In this document: piece by piece, positions 25,976-38,000 of the stretch | How positions within the stretch are numbered: position 1 is the stretch's first letter | How the letters are laid out: the number at the start of each line of letters is the position of its first letter | Assembly (NCBI RefSeq): GCF_002288925.2 | Contig: NW_022098030.1 | Coordinates: forward strand, 9,597,885 to 9,661,884 | Length of the DNA: 64,000 nucleotides | DNA from: Delphinapterus leucas | Taxonomy: Eukaryota; Chordata; Mammalia; Artiodactyla; Monodontidae | Direction of reading: 5' to 3' | Notes under the pieces: model-generated | What the model was told of the DNA's origin: nothing | Database searches by the model: none | What the model saw: only the letters and a program-made list of their open reading frames with translations | Position numbers and translations under genes: made by a program

Positions 25976-26101
25976 TTTTTAATTTTTTTTTTGGCCACTC
26001 CACTCAGCTTGCGGGATCTTAGTTCCCCAACCAGGGATCGAACACGCGTCCACAGCAGTGAAAGCACGAAGTCCTAACCACTGGACTGCGAGGGAATTCC
26101 C
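25976..26101 (-). mobile_element. Short tRNA-derived SINE of cetartiodactyl type
   Basis: The reverse complement begins 'gggaattccctcgcagtcc' and continues 'agtggttaggacttcgtgc...gttcgatccctggttgggg', then runs into poly-A after 'ggccaaaaa'. It is a tRNA-Glu-related head with a good B box and a very short body, a sister subfamily to the CHR copies. No clear TSD was found. Confidence 0.8.
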
Positions 26102-27605
26102 TTCGTTAAAAAAAAAAAAAAGCTATTCTGTTTTCAGTGAGCAAACTGGCATGACAATATCAAGACCGCACCAATAAGTGATTTCCTCCTTGTACATTTT
26201 GTTAAAAAAAAAAAAACAAAAAAAACTCTACACAGTTAATCTGTGGAGTTACTTGGCTCCTGAGGGTAGGAGGGCAAGAGTAATGAGTAGAAAAAATAAG
26301 CTGCCTACAGGACCAACTGTATATCTGGTAGCTGAGGGCTACTGGAATAGAAAAGCCAGGGGGCCAACCAGGTATAGGGCTCTAACTTGTTGCCTTAAGA
26401 GAACAGAGTTCATTCAGAAAGGTGAAGAAAATACCTGGAGAGAGAAACCCTCACTATCGCAGCCCTCAAGGACAGCAGGAACAAATGATCCAGGTGCCTG
26501 GAACCTGGGTGTCTAATGACAACAAGACAGTAGCACCTGCTGTGGGAGATTTCAGAGCCAGCTGTGCTACCCCACAGCACGGCTACAAACAGGGATAAAG
26601 AGAAGACAGAGGGATAAACCTTAATATATTGCTAAACCTACTCCCCAAAGTCTTAGATTATTATTTATGAAGTTCGTTGCTCCTATTTAAAGCAAAGCCC
26701 TACTGTAGTGCTTAGTTTCTTTAGCGTTCTACATACTAGATGTTTACTCATGTCAACTAAGGTAACCAACTAGAGTTTAAAAAAAAAAGGAACTCCCAAT
26801 AAATGAAAAAATTGACAGTCTACGAAGGAGTGTATTTAGTTAACAACAATTTGGAAAAATACTTAACTTCATAAAAAATACAGACTGCAAGTTAAAATGG
26901 AATGCCATTTTTCCCCTGTAAAAACTGCAATAATTCCGAAAACCAATAGCCAATAATATTGGTTAGAATAAAGTATATGTTCACAATATTCTAGAAGCAG
27001 TGGAAATTGGTGCAATCTGTTTCTGAAATACCTTGGAATTCTGTTCAACCTTTAACACAAAACTATTTGCCTGGAGATGCCCTAAATATGTAAGTATCAA
27101 AAACGTATTTCACACTCCATACAATGTAAGTGTTCATAATTCCAGATATTTTTTCTAAAAGGGAAAAAAAAAAGCATTAGGAATAATGGTAGGTGCTAAA
27201 ATCAATAAATTTTGAGAATCCATATTTAATTATGCAAAACACTGGCAAATTTGCTAAAACTATACTTTAAATTTTTCCTTCTTTAAACAGACTAAAAACA
27301 TTATTGAGTGTGTCACAGAATCTTGATATAGTCATATACATTCACATACATATTAATATATTCCTATACATTCCTATTTTCCCGTAAATAAGCAATACAC
27401 ACATTTTTCATGATTTCTTCAAGATCAGTCCTTCTAAACCCATAACTTTTCCATTAAGAGATGATTTACGACAGTTACAAAATAAATTTTTGCACCGTTT
27501 CCAAAACAACATTATACTTTTTTTTATTTCAGAAACCTGGAATTATGCAACACTGTGCCTCAGAATTTAACATTATCCCAGAAATCTGTTAACAAAAAAA
27601 TAACT
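26102..27605. other. Anonymous non-coding stretch
   Basis: No exon is recognised. A-runs lie at about 26107-26120 and 26203-26224. The 112-codon plus-strand frame at 26178-26516 starts inside an A-run and has no domain. Confidence 0.4.
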
Positions 27606-27607
27606 CT

Positions 27608-27730
27608 CATAGAACACAGGTAAAGATCACAGCTCTGAAGTCATACTTGCCTGGGTGCAAACCCCAGATTCACCACTTGACCTTGGGCAAGTTATTTAAC
27701 TTCTCTTTAACAGTTTCCTCACCCAAAAAC
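27608..27730 (+). repeat. MIR SINE fragment
   Basis: 'gctctgaagtcatacttgcctgggtgcaaacccc...cacttgaccttgggcaagttatttaacttctc...gtttcctcaccc' follows the MIR core in order. It is ancient, with no TSD. Confidence 0.75.
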
Positions 27731-27984
27731 TACAAATTTGTTCATTCAATAACTATTTACTAAGTACACCAGGCACTAAAATAGCTGCTGTCCTAGAATT
27801 TAGCCCAGAAGAAGAAAACAAAGTCACTGACCTCACAGAGCTTATACACTGGTGGGATAATAACTCAGAAGGCTGTGGTGAGGAACTAGAAAAATAATAC
27901 AGATAAAGCACTTTGTGTGGTGTCAGAAACAAGCATACACTCAAAAGATGAGGGCTCTAAAGTCATAGGATTGATAATAGTTAT

Positions 27985-28085
27985 TATTATCTCACAGGGC
28001 TGATGATAGCTATAACTACCTCACAGGATTGTTGTGAAAATTAAATGAGCTAATTCATACAAAGCAGTTCGCCTTAGGTTAAAAA
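27985..28085 (+). repeat. MIR SINE 3'-half fragment
   Basis: 'ctacctcacaggattgttgtgaaaattaaatgagctaattcatacaaagcagttcgcc' matches the right half of MIR. It is separated from the left-half match at 27608 by about 255 bp of other sequence, so it may be the same MIR disrupted or a second copy. Confidence 0.55.
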
Positions 28086-28825
28086 AATAAAATCTCTATA
28101 CATACCAGCTATTATTTTAAAATAATTAACATCATGATTATTTCTAATATAATCTCTATTCACTGGGGGTGGTAGGTGGGGAGAATGGGGTGATGATTGC
28201 CAGGAGGGTCTTTTAAGTCCTTTAGGAAATGGCAAACCCCATGCTGGGTCAGGTCACCTCTCAAAGACATGAGGAAAGGATGTCAAGGGCTGTCTCATTC
28301 CTTCATCTCAATCATGCATGCTGGTCCCTAACAGAAGCCTGCCTGATTGGGTCAGCATTACAGGAAGTATTTAACATCCATCATTCTTTGTTTCAAAAAA
28401 TGGTTTTAACTTTTAGAGCTCAATGATATAAAACTTCGGAGGCACTTCATAACTTGAACCAAATACGATTAAAGGGAAGGAAAACAAAAGTACAAATAAG
28501 TGTATGGTGACATCACACAAGCATCAGAACTGGCCGAAAGGAATGGAGACACTGATTTCTCTGTGCTGAAGCTGGGCCTCAAAGTCAGGAATTCAGCAGC
28601 TATACATACACAAAAGAAGCACCAGGTGTACAAGGTGGAGCTGTGCCCACATTTCAGACTCAGGTGAGAAAGGCTGAGCAGGTAGATTGTGATAAGAAAA
28701 AATGGTTTTTCATCTGTCTGTCTCACTAGAATGTAAGTTGAGGGGGACAACAAAGATGTTATTTTCTCACTGTGTAATATTAATGAATGAATATTTGTGT
28801 CTAAAGTGGAAGCAAGTCCAAGTTG
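28086..28825. other. Anonymous non-coding stretch
   Basis: No exon is recognised. The 150-codon minus-strand frame at 28469-28921 runs through this stretch into an L1 fragment and has no domain, so it is not called. Confidence 0.4.
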
Positions 28826-28838
28826 AAAGAGTTTGGCA

Positions 28839-29011
28839 AATCTTAATTGTTCCCAACGCCAGAAGAAATGATGATGATGTGATGTGATAGAGGCGTTAGC
28901 TAACATTACAATGGCCATCATATCGCACTATGACTACATCAAATCAGTATGTTGTACATCTTAAACTTACACAATGTAGCATGTTAAATATAGTTCAATC
29001 TAAAAAAAAAA
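28839..29011 (+). mobile_element. 5'-truncated older L1 3' end
   Basis: 'gtgatagaggcgttagctaac...atgttgtacatcttaaacttacacaatgt...agttcaatct' is the 3' terminus of an L1M-type element followed by an A-run. The TSD aaagagtttggca is exact at 28826-28838 and 29012-29024. Confidence 0.85.
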
Positions 29012-29334
29012 AAAGAGTTTGGCACACTCAAGAGAAGCCAGAACGATCCCACACTAACACGGGTCCACTGGAAAAGAGGGAAAAGATGGTTACAAAAACA
29101 GAGAACAGCCCAGTCTACCTCCCATAATGAGCAGACACACGTCAGGCCACCACCAAAGAGGCTCTACACAGCTTCAGCACCAAATCAACAAAGAAAGGAA
29201 TTCTATTTCTTGGGTTCAAGTAAAACAAGAAGCTACTCTTAGCCATCAAACCTGAACATATAATTTAACTTTCACTAAAAATAACATTTTGAAAAACAAA
29301 CTGTGCTTAAGCACAAACTATGCATAAGGTTTAT

Positions 29335-29545
29335 ATGTAAGAGCTTTACATAACTAATATTTAATCCACTCATTTCATTCATTTATTGAGTAGCTCCTAT
29401 GTGACAGACATAAAGTTAATGCTCTTGTCTCCATTTTACATATTAAAAAATCAGGGTCTGAAGAGGTTAACTCTCCCAGGATCCTACAGCTAGAAAGCTG
29501 TCAAGTCAGGATTCAACTCTCTCCAAAGCACATGTTCTGTTTAAC
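29335..29545 (-). repeat. MIR SINE, nearly full length
   Basis: Inverted MIR landmarks in order: 'agagctttacataactaatatttaatcc', 'tattgagtagctcctatgtgacag', 'tctccattttacatattaaaaaatcagggtctgaagaggttaact', 'cctacagctagaaagctgtcaagtcaggattcaac'. Confidence 0.7.
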
Positions 29546-30185
29546 TACTTATCAGAAGCAACTGGGTACTTACCCCAGTCATGTGAACACTGTTGCAAAC
29601 GACTTTTAAACTTTCTTTAAAACTATGGTCCGTTAGATTTAAGAAACAAATAGGAAAGTCCATCTTAATACACGATAGCAGTATTTTCTTTTTATATTAC
29701 CCAGACCAATTTTCTTACATATTACCCAGATTGATTTTCATTAGATTATTCATACTGATTACCAAATCTGATTTGTCATATTAGAACCAACCCAAAAGCT
29801 ATTTGGAAACAATATCAAATAAACCCTCAAGGGTAAAGCAGCTGCCATCACTGAGAATGTTCAAAAGAAAGTGCTAAATGTGTTTAAAGCAAAAAAATAC
29901 ATCAAATAACTGCAGAATCACTGGGAGAGCTCAGCCATGGCTCAGTTTGAAAAGGAACACTACTCCACTGAATGAGTCAATGTTCTTATGCGGGCTTACA
30001 AACAAGTCACAAGCATGTACACTATACTTCATTCCATGCTTTGGAATCTTTAGGGAAAAAAATAACAATGGTCTCCTGAAATTACCTTTTTGTCCTATTC
30101 CTTTCCTTCCTTACATTTGGCATTATGACAGAGTAATTGCCATTATCTGGTTTTGCACTTTGGTTCCAATTTAAAGCTAGAATTC
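29546..30185. other. Anonymous non-coding stretch
   Basis: No exon is recognised. Imperfect direct repeats of 'tattacccaga' occur at about 29695-29735. No repeat family is assigned. Confidence 0.4.
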
Positions 30186-30189
30186 ATTA

Positions 30190-30355
30190 CGCACCACAGT
30201 GAGATATAATGGAAGCAACATTGAACCTTGAATCCAGATATGAGTGCCTGTCCCAGCTCTGCCTCTAGCTAGCTCTAAAACCTTAGACAAACTCATAACT
30301 TCTCTGGACTTCTATTTTCTCATGTGTACAGTTAGAATATTGATGGTAAATCTAA
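30190..30355 (+). repeat. MIR SINE fragment
   Basis: 'aatccagatatgagtgcctgtcccagctctgcctctagctagc...ccttagacaaactcataacttctctggac' fits the MIR core with heavy divergence. Confidence 0.6.
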
Positions 30356-30476
30356 AACTCTGATAATGTTACCCAATTCTTTTTTTTTTTGGTGTCCTGA
30401 AAACTGAAATTAATTCCGTATCTCTAACATCTCCTAGCACAGAGGAGAGGACCACCCTGTCTAACTGTATGTGTAT

Positions 30477-31448
30477 TAGTTTTCTATTGTTGCACAAATT
30501 ACCACAAATGCAGAGGCTCATAATGAGGCCAATATATTAGCTCACAGTTCTGTAGGTCAGCAGTTCAGCATGACTCAGCTAGGTTCTCTGTTTAGAGTCT
30601 CACACAAAGCCAAAACCAAGGTGATGGCTACACTGGCCTCTTATCTGGAGGTTCTAGGCAAGAATTCACTTCTGTGCTCATTCAGGTTGGTAGACAAATT
30701 CTGTTCCCTGGCTATTCTAAGACTGACCAGTTCCTTGCTGGCTGTCAGCTGGGAACTGCTCTCAGCCTCTAGAGGCTGTCCACACCTCTTTTCACATGGC
30801 TCTTCCACCTTCAAACCAGCAATGGCCAGGTGAGTAAAGTCTATCTCAGGCTTTGAATCTCTCTGACTTCCTCCTTTGCCACTGCCAGAGAAAATGCTCT
30901 TTTTTTTTTTTTTTTTAAATCAATTAATTTGTTTTTGGCGGCGTTGGGTCTTTGTTGCTGCATGTGGGTTTTTCTCCAGTTGCAGCGAGTGGGGGTTACT
31001 CTTTGCTGTGGTGCACACGTTTCTCATTGCAGTGGCTTCTCTTGTTGCAGAGCACAGGCTCTAGGTGCACGGGCTTCACTTGTTGTGGCACACGGGCTCA
31101 GTAGTTGTGGCTCTTGGGCTCTAGAGTGCAGGCTCAGCAGTTGTGGCACACAGGCTTAGCTGCTCCGCGGCAAGTGACATCTTCCCAGGCCAGGGACCTA
31201 ACCTGTGTCCCCTGCATTGGCAGGCGGATTCTAAACCACTGCGCCACCAGGGAAGTCCCTCTCTGCTTTTAAAGGGCTCACCTTCTGGGATCAGGCCCAT
31301 CTGGATAATCTCCATATCTTAAGGTCAACTGATTTAGGACTTTAATTACATGTGCAAAATCCCTTCATACTAGTGCCTGGATTCACGGTTTACTGAATAG
31401 CCAAGGGATGGGAACCTAGGAGGGCCATCTTTAGAATTCCACCTACAG
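30477..31448 (-). mobile_element. MLT1-like MaLR LTR, split by a SINE
   Basis: The plus strand begins 'gtattagttttctattgttgcacaaattaccacaaatg', the reverse complement of a typical MLT1 3' terminus, and ends 'gccatctttagaattccacctaca', the complement of the 5' terminus. It is a non-coding solo LTR remnant of the ERVL-MaLR group. About 360 bp of it is an inserted CHR SINE (30899-31258). It shares its family ends with the plus-strand copy at 49383. No internal retroviral genes are seen. Confidence 0.7.
30899..31258 (-). mobile_element. CHR-type SINE, long form
   Basis: Minus-strand long form with a T-run at 30900-30916, an AAAT-derived tail remnant, the 'ggcggcgttgggtctttgttgctgc' 3' body and the head ending 'caccagggaagtccc'. 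It sits inside an MLT1-like LTR. TSD copies are unclear. Many CpG transitions suggest an older copy. Confidence 0.9.
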
Positions 31449-31449
31449 T

Positions 31450-31800
31450 ATGTGTGTGTTGATATGTACATGTGTGTGTCCCTTCACAAAGCTGGAAGCC
31501 ACAGTCATTTTTTGTATCTCCATTATACACATAAGTGCTGAAATATGATGCATCCCATAAATATTTGTTCAACTCAGTAAAATACTACCCCGTAGACAAA
31601 AACACACATGATGCTAAATGCTGCCATTAATTGAGCCCTAGCACTCAACATGAAACAGAAATGTGATGTACCTACCTCAAAGCAGATACTTTGTTAGCCA
31701 GATGGATAAAATGTTGATTATGTATTAGTTGTTTCAATAGGAAAATGCCAGATAAGAATAAAAAGCTAAATAACTGAGCAAATGAGGAAAAAGAATTTTC
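31450..31800. other. Anonymous non-coding stretch
   Basis: Short TG-rich patches ('tgtgtgtgttgatatgtacatgtgtgtg') lie at about 31450-31480. Otherwise nothing is recognised. It ends at the 5' TSD of the large L1. Confidence 0.45.
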
Positions 31801-31814
31801 AAAATGCACATACA

Positions 31815-32783
31815 GAGACCTTCAAGATGGCGGAGGAGTAAGATGTGGAGATCACCTTCCTCCCCATAAACACATCAGAAATACATCTACATGTGGAACA
31901 GCTCCTACAGAAGACTTACTGAACACTGGCAGAAGACCTCAGACTTCCCAAAAGATACATAAATTTTTTTCCTTTTTCTCTTTTTGAGTGTGTATGTGTA
32001 TGCTTATTTGTGTGATTTTGTCTGTATAGCTTTGCTTTTCCCATTTGTCCTAGGGTTGTGTCTGTCCGTTTTTTCTTTTTTTTTTTTTTTCTTAGTATAG
32101 TTTTTAGCACTTGTGATCACTGGTGGATTTGTTTTTTGGTTTGGTTGCTCTCTTCTTTCTTTCTTTCTTTTTCTTATTACGTTTTAAGTTTTTTATTTTT
32201 AATAATTTTTTTATTTTAATAACTTTATTTTATTTTATTATTATTTTTCTTTCTTTCACTCTTTTTTCTCCCTTTTCTTCTGAGCCATGTGACTGACAGG
32301 GACTTGGTGCTCCAGCCAGGTGTCAGGCCTGTGCCTCTGAGGTGGGAGACCCAAGTTCAGGACATTGGTCCACCAGAGACGTCCCAGCTCCACGTAATAT
32401 CAAACGGCGAAAGCTCTCCCAGAGATCTCGATCTCAACGCTAAGACCCAGCTCCACTCAACGACCAGCAAGCTCCAGTGCGGGACACCCCATGCCAAACA
32501 ACTAGCAAGACAAGAACACAATCCCACGCATTAGCAGAGAGGCTGCCTAAAATCATAATAAGGCCACAGACACCCCAAAACACACCACCGGACGTGGTCC
32601 TGCCCACCAGAAAGACAAGATCCAGCCTTCTCCACCAGAACACAGGCACCAGTCCCCTCTACCAGGAAACCTGCACAATCCACTGAACCAACCTTAGCCA
32701 CTTGGGGTAGACAGCAAAAACAACAGGAACTACGAGCCTGCAGCCTGCGAAAAGGAGACCCCAAACCCAGTAAGATAAGCAAA
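31815..32783 (+). promoter_or_regulatory. L1 5' UTR with YY1-like initiator motif
   Basis: The element opens with 'gagaccttcaagatggcggagg'. The 'caagatggcgg' at 31823-31833 is the classical YY1-binding motif that positions L1 transcription starts. The following sequence is unusually AT/pyrimidine-rich (about 31965-32280, with TTTC arrays near 32150-32175) and then becomes the conserved 'cagccaggtgtcagg...' pre-ORF1 segment. The long GC-rich middle section that I would expect in this L1 lineage is not visible, so the leader looks internally shortened. Confidence 0.75.
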
Positions 32784-33380
32784 ATGAGAAGACAGAAAAA
32801 CACACAGCAGATGAAGGAGCAAAGTAAAAACCCACCAGATGAAACAAATGATAGGAAATAAGCAGTCTACCTGAAAAAGAATTCAGAGTAATGATAGTAA
32901 AGATGATCCAAGATCTTGGAAATAGAATGGAGAAAATACAAGAAACATTTAACAAGGACCTAGAAGAACTAAAGAGCAAACAAACAATGATGAACCACAC
33001 AATAAATGAAATTAAAAATTCTCTAGAAGGAATCAATAGCAGAATAACTGAGGCAGAAGAATGGATAAGTGACCTGAAAGATAAAACAGTGGAAATATCT
33101 ACCACAGAGCAGAATAAAGAAAAAGGAATGAAAAGAATTGAGGACAGTCTTAGACACCTCTGGGACAACATTAAACGCACCAATATTCGAATTATAGGGG
33201 CCCCAGAAGAAGAAGAGAGAAAGAAAGGGACTGAGAAAATATTTGAAGAGATTATAGTTGAAAACTTCCCTAATATGGGAAACGAAATAGTCAATCAAGT
33301 CCAGGAAGCACAGAGAGTCCCACACAGGATAAATCCAAGGAGAAACACACCAAGACACATATTGATCAAACTATCAAAAA

Positions 33381-33850
33381 CAGTTCTGGGGATGCAGTTC
33401 AGAGGGCCAGGGTGAGAATCAATGAGAGTGAGGGAGCATAGTGCAATACTGAAACATACTGCAGTTACTGCGGGAAGAGTACAGATGGCGAGGGTTACAG
33501 GAAAGAGGAGAGCAGGCCTTCAAAAGAAAAAAGGAAAAGGGACGTAGGGAAGGAGGCAGGGGAAAGAGGGACAGAGGGACGGAGGGAGGGAGGGAGGGAG
33601 GGAAAGTAAACAATGCTGCCCACTGGTTATTCAAGAGTGCAAAGGTCAGAAATATCAGAAGTTGAGGAGACTGAAAAACCCTGTAGTTCTAAGACATGTT
33701 TCTGCTGCCCTGCCATTGTCAAATCTGAAAGAGACTACCCAATAACTCTCCTGCAGGCTCACAGCAAGGGCAGGGGTCCTACCCAACTCCAAACAAATGG
33801 TTTCAGGGATGGTGTGGAATATACACATGTGAACATATTTGATTCCAAAA
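33381..33850. other. Foreign ~470-bp block inside L1 ORF1
   Basis: The sequence between 'atcaaactatcaaaaa' and 'taaaacttaaatacaaag' has no counterpart in L1 ORF1, where these two segments are adjacent. It contains a long purine-rich tract (33497-33607, ending in GGGA repeats) followed by mixed-composition sequence. Both edges carry 'caaaa', compatible with a short TSD or with microhomology. No poly-A, LTR or inverted repeat is evident. It is not a known SINE to my eye. Confidence 0.75.
33578..33604 (+). repeat. GGGA simple repeat
   Basis: A run of 'ggga' units ('gacggagggagggagggagggaggg...') within the foreign block in L1 ORF1. It lies at the end of a roughly 110-bp almost pure purine tract and could form G-quadruplex or triplex structures. 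Confidence 0.85.
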
Positions 33851-34204
33851 TAAAACTTAAATACAAAGAAAAAATATTAAAAGCAGCAAGGGAAAAACAA
33901 CAAATAACATACAAGGGAATCCCCATAAGGTTAACAGCTTATCTTTCAGCAGAAACTCTGCAAACCAGAAGGGAGTGGCAGGACATATTTAAAGTGATGA
34001 AAGGGAAAAACATAAAACCAAGATTTCTCTACCCAGCAAGGATCTCATTCGACAGAGAAATTAAAACCTTAACAGACAAGCAAAAGCTAAGAGAATTCAG
34101 CACCACCAAAACACCTTTACAACAAATGCTAAAGGAACTTCTCTAGGCAGGAAACACAAGAGAAGGGAAAGACCTACAACAACAAACCCAAAACAATTAA
34201 GAAA

Positions 34205-37200
34205 ATGGTAATAGGAACATACATATCAATAATTACCTTAAATGTAAATGGATTAAATGCTCCAACCAAAAGACAAAGACTGGCTGAATGGATACAAAAA
34301 CAAGACCTGTATATATATTGTCCACGAGAGACCCACTTCAGACCTAGGGACACATACAGACTGAAGGCGACGGGATGGAAAAAGATATTCCATGCAAATG
34401 GAAATGAAAAGAAAGCTGGAGTAACAATTCTCATATCAGAAAAAATAGACTTTAAAATAAAGACCATTACAAGAAACAAAGAAGGACACTACATAATGAT
34501 CAAGGGATCAATCCAAGAAGAAGATACAACAATTGTAAATATTTATGCACCCAACATAGGAGCACCTCAATACATAAGGCAAATGCTAACAGCCGTAAAA
34601 GGGGAAATCGACAGTAACACAATCACAGTAGGGAATTTTAACACCCCACTTTCACCAATGGACAGATCATCCAAAACGAAAATAAATAAGGAAACACAAC
34701 CTTTACATGATACATTAAACAAGATGGACTTAATTGATATTTATAGGAAATTCCATCCAAAAACAACAGAAAACACTTTCTTCTCTAGTGCTCATGGAAC
34801 ATTCTCCAGGATAGATCATATACTGGGTCACAAACCAAGCCTTGGTAAATTTAAGAAAACTGAAATCGCATCAAGTATCTTTTCAGACCACAATGCTATG
34901 AGACTAGATATCAATTACAGGAAAAAATCTGTAAGAAATACAAACACATGGAGGCTAAACAATACACTACTTAGTAACCAAGAGATCACTGAAGAAATCA
35001 AAGAGGAAATCAAAAAATACCTAGAAACGAATGACAATGAAAACACGAGGACCCAAAACCTATAGGATGCAGCAAAAGTAGTTCTAAGAGGGATGTTTAC
35101 AGCAATACAATCCTACCTCAAGAAACAAGAAAAATCTCAAATAAACAACCTAACCTTACATCTAAAGCTTTTAGAGAAAGAAGAACAAAGAAACACTAAA
35201 GTTACCAGAAGGAAAGAAATCATTAAGATCAGATCAGAAATAAATTAAAAAAGAAATGAAGGAAACAATAACAAAGATCAATAAAATTAAAAGTTGGTTC
35301 TTTGAGAAGATAAACAAAATAGATAAACCATTAGCCAGACTCATCAAAAAAGAAAGGGAGAAGACTAAAATCAACAGAAGTAGAAATGAAAAAGGAGAAG
35401 TAACAAGTGACACTGCAGAAATACAAAGGATCATGAGAGATTACTACAAGCAACTATATGCCAATAAAGGGACAACCTGGAAGGAACGGACAAATTCTTA
35501 GAAAAGCACAATCTTTTGAGACTGAACCAGGAAGAAATAGAAAATATAAACAGACCAATCACAAGCACTGAAGTTGAGACTGTGATTAAAAATCTTCCAA
35601 CAAACAAAAGCTCAGGACCAGATGGATTCAGAGGCAAATTCTATCAGACACTTAGATAAGAGCTAACACCTATCCTTCTCAAACTCTTGCAAAATACAGC
35701 AGAGGGAGGGATACTCCCAAACTCATTCTATGAGGCCACCATCACCCTGATACCAAAACCAGACAAAGATGTCACAAAGAAAGAAAACTACAGGCCAATA
35801 TCACTGATGAACATAGATGGAAAAATCCTCAACAAAATACTAGCAAACAGAATCCAACAGCACATTAAAAGGATCAAACACCATGATCAAGTGGGGTTTA
35901 TCCCAAGAATGCAAGGATTCTTCAATATACGCAAATCAACCAATGTGATACACCATATTAACAAACTAAAACCATATGATCATCTCAATAGATGCAGAAA
36001 AAGCTTTTGACAAAACTCAGTATCGATTTATCATAAAAACTCTCCAGAAAGTAGGCACAGAGGGAATTTACCTTAACATAATAAAGGCCATGTATGACAA
36101 ACCCACAGGCAGCATTGTTCTCAATGGTGAAAAACTGAAACAATTTCCTCTAAGATTGGGAACAAGACAAGGTTGCCCACTCTCAACACTATTATTCAAC
36201 ATAGTTTTGGAAATTTTAGCCACAGCAATCAGAGAAGAAAAAGGAATCCAAATCAATAAACAAGAAGTAAAGCTGTCACTGTTTGCAGATGACACGATAC
36301 TATACATAGAGAATCCTAAAGATTCTACCAGAAAACTACTAGAGCTAATCAATGAATTTGGTAAAGTAACAGGATACAAAATTAATGCACAGAAATCTCT
36401 TGCATTCCTATATACTAATGATGAAAAATCTGAAAGAGAAATTCAGGAAACACTTCCATTTACCATTGTAACAAAAAGAATAGAATACCTAAGTATAAAC
36501 CTACCTAAGGAGACAAAGGACCTGTATGCAGAAAACTATCAGACACTGATGAAAGAAATTAAAGATGATACAAATAGATGGAGAGATATACCATGTTCTT
36601 GGATTGGAAGAATCAACATTGTGAAAATTACTGTACTACTCAAAGCAATCTACAGATTCAGTGCAATTTCTATCAAACTACCAATGGCGTTTTTCACAGA
36701 ACTAGAACAAAAAATTTCACAATTTGTATGGAAACACAAAAGACCCCAAATAGCCAAAGCAATCTTGAGAACGAAAAATGGAGCTGGAGGAATCGGGCTC
36801 CTGGGCTTCAGACTACACTACAAAGCTACAGTAATCAAGACAGTATGGTACTGGCACAAAAACAGAAATATAGATCAATGGAACAGGATAAAAGCCCAGA
36901 GATAAACCCACACGCATATGGTCACCTTACTTTTGATAAACGAGGCAAGAATATACAAAGGAGAAAAGACAGTCTCTTCAATATGTGGTGCTGGGAAAAC
37001 TGGACAGCTACATGGAAAAGAATGAAATTAGAACACTCCCTAGCACCATACACAAAAATAAACTCAAAATGGATTAAAGACCTAAATGTAAGACCAGACA
37101 CTATCAAACTCTCAGAGGAAAACATAGGTAGAACACTCTATGACATAAATCACAGCAAGATCCTTTTTGACCCACATCCTAGGGAAACGGAAATAAAAAC

Positions 37201-38000
37201 AAAAATAAACAAATGGGACCTAATGAAACTTAAAAGCTTTTGCACAGCAAAGGAAACCATAAACAAGACTAAAGGACAACCCTTCGGATGGGAGAAAATA
37301 TTTGCAAATGAAGCAACTGACAAAGGATCAATCTCCAAAATTTACAAGGAGCTCATGCAGCTCAACATCAAAACAACAAACAACCCCATCCAAAAATGGG
37401 CAGAAGACCTAATTAGACATTTCTCCAAAGAAGATATACAGATTGCCAACAAACTCATGAAAGGATGCTCAACATCACTAATCATTAGAGAAATGCAAAT
37501 CCAAATTACAATGAGGTATCACCTCACACCAGTCAGAATGGCCATCATCAAAAAATCTGCAAACTATAAATGCTAGAGAGTGTGTGGAGAAAAGGGAGCC
37601 CTCTTGCACTGTTGGTGGGAATGTAAATTGATACAGTTACTGTGGAGAACAGTATGGAGGGTCCTTAAAAAACTACAAATAGAACTACCATATGACCCAG
37701 CAATCCCACTACTGGGCATATGCCCTGAGAAAACCATAATTCAAAGAGTCATGTACCACAATGTTCATTGCACCTCTATTTACAATAGCCTGGACATGGA
37801 AACAACCTAAGTTCCATCAACAGATGAATTGATAAAGAAGATATGGCACATATATACAATGGAATATTACTCAGCCATAAAAAGAAATGAAATTGAGTTA
37901 TTTGTAGTGAGGTGGATGGACCTAGAGTCTGTCACACAGAGTGAATTAAGTCAGAAAGAGAAAAACAAATACCGTATGCTAACACATATATGGAATCTAA
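34205..38000 (+). pseudogene. L1 ORF2 remnant (endonuclease / reverse transcriptase), broken
   Basis: The ATG at 34205 opens 286 codons of AP-like endonuclease. The active-site Glu (in 'ETH', near 34328) and the 'SDHNAM' His remain, but the Asp of the 'GDFNTP' motif is Asn (aat, 34634-34636). Lesions: Trp-to-stop at 35063-35065, stop plus insertion near 35243-35252, a 1-bp deletion near 35466, a stop at 35657-35659, and an ~8-bp deletion near 35968. The RT core is open 35976-36905 with an intact FADD box at 36282-36293. Then come a frameshift near 36893, a stop at 37574-37576, the Cys-rich C-terminal motif from about 37583, and another frameshift near 37745. No functional product is possible. 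Confidence 0.94.

Larger units (their letters stand above)
32784..34146 (+). pseudogene. L1 ORF1 remnant (RNA-binding chaperone), broken
   Basis: The likely original ATG is at 32784-32786. The frame is lost by a 1-bp deletion near 32850-32852. From 32891 the frame is open to 33415 and encodes the coiled-coil segment and the start of the RRM-like domain ('rrntprhilik' motif near 33346-33372). About 470 bp of unrelated sequence then interrupts it (about 33381-33850). From about 33851 to the stop at 34144-34146 the C-terminal domain resumes ('kekilkaare', 'yparisf', 'mlkell'). In active L1s this trimeric protein coats L1 RNA. It cannot be made intact here. Confidence 0.92.

Noticed and set aside
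26178..26516. 112-codon frame as possible host exon
   Set aside because: It begins inside an A-run, has no domain, and no splice sites fit.
28469..28921. 150-codon minus-strand open frame
   Set aside because: No domain, and its upstream part overlaps an inserted L1 fragment.
32659..33294. 211-codon minus-strand frame inside L1
   Set aside because: Antisense shadow of the A-rich ORF1 strand.
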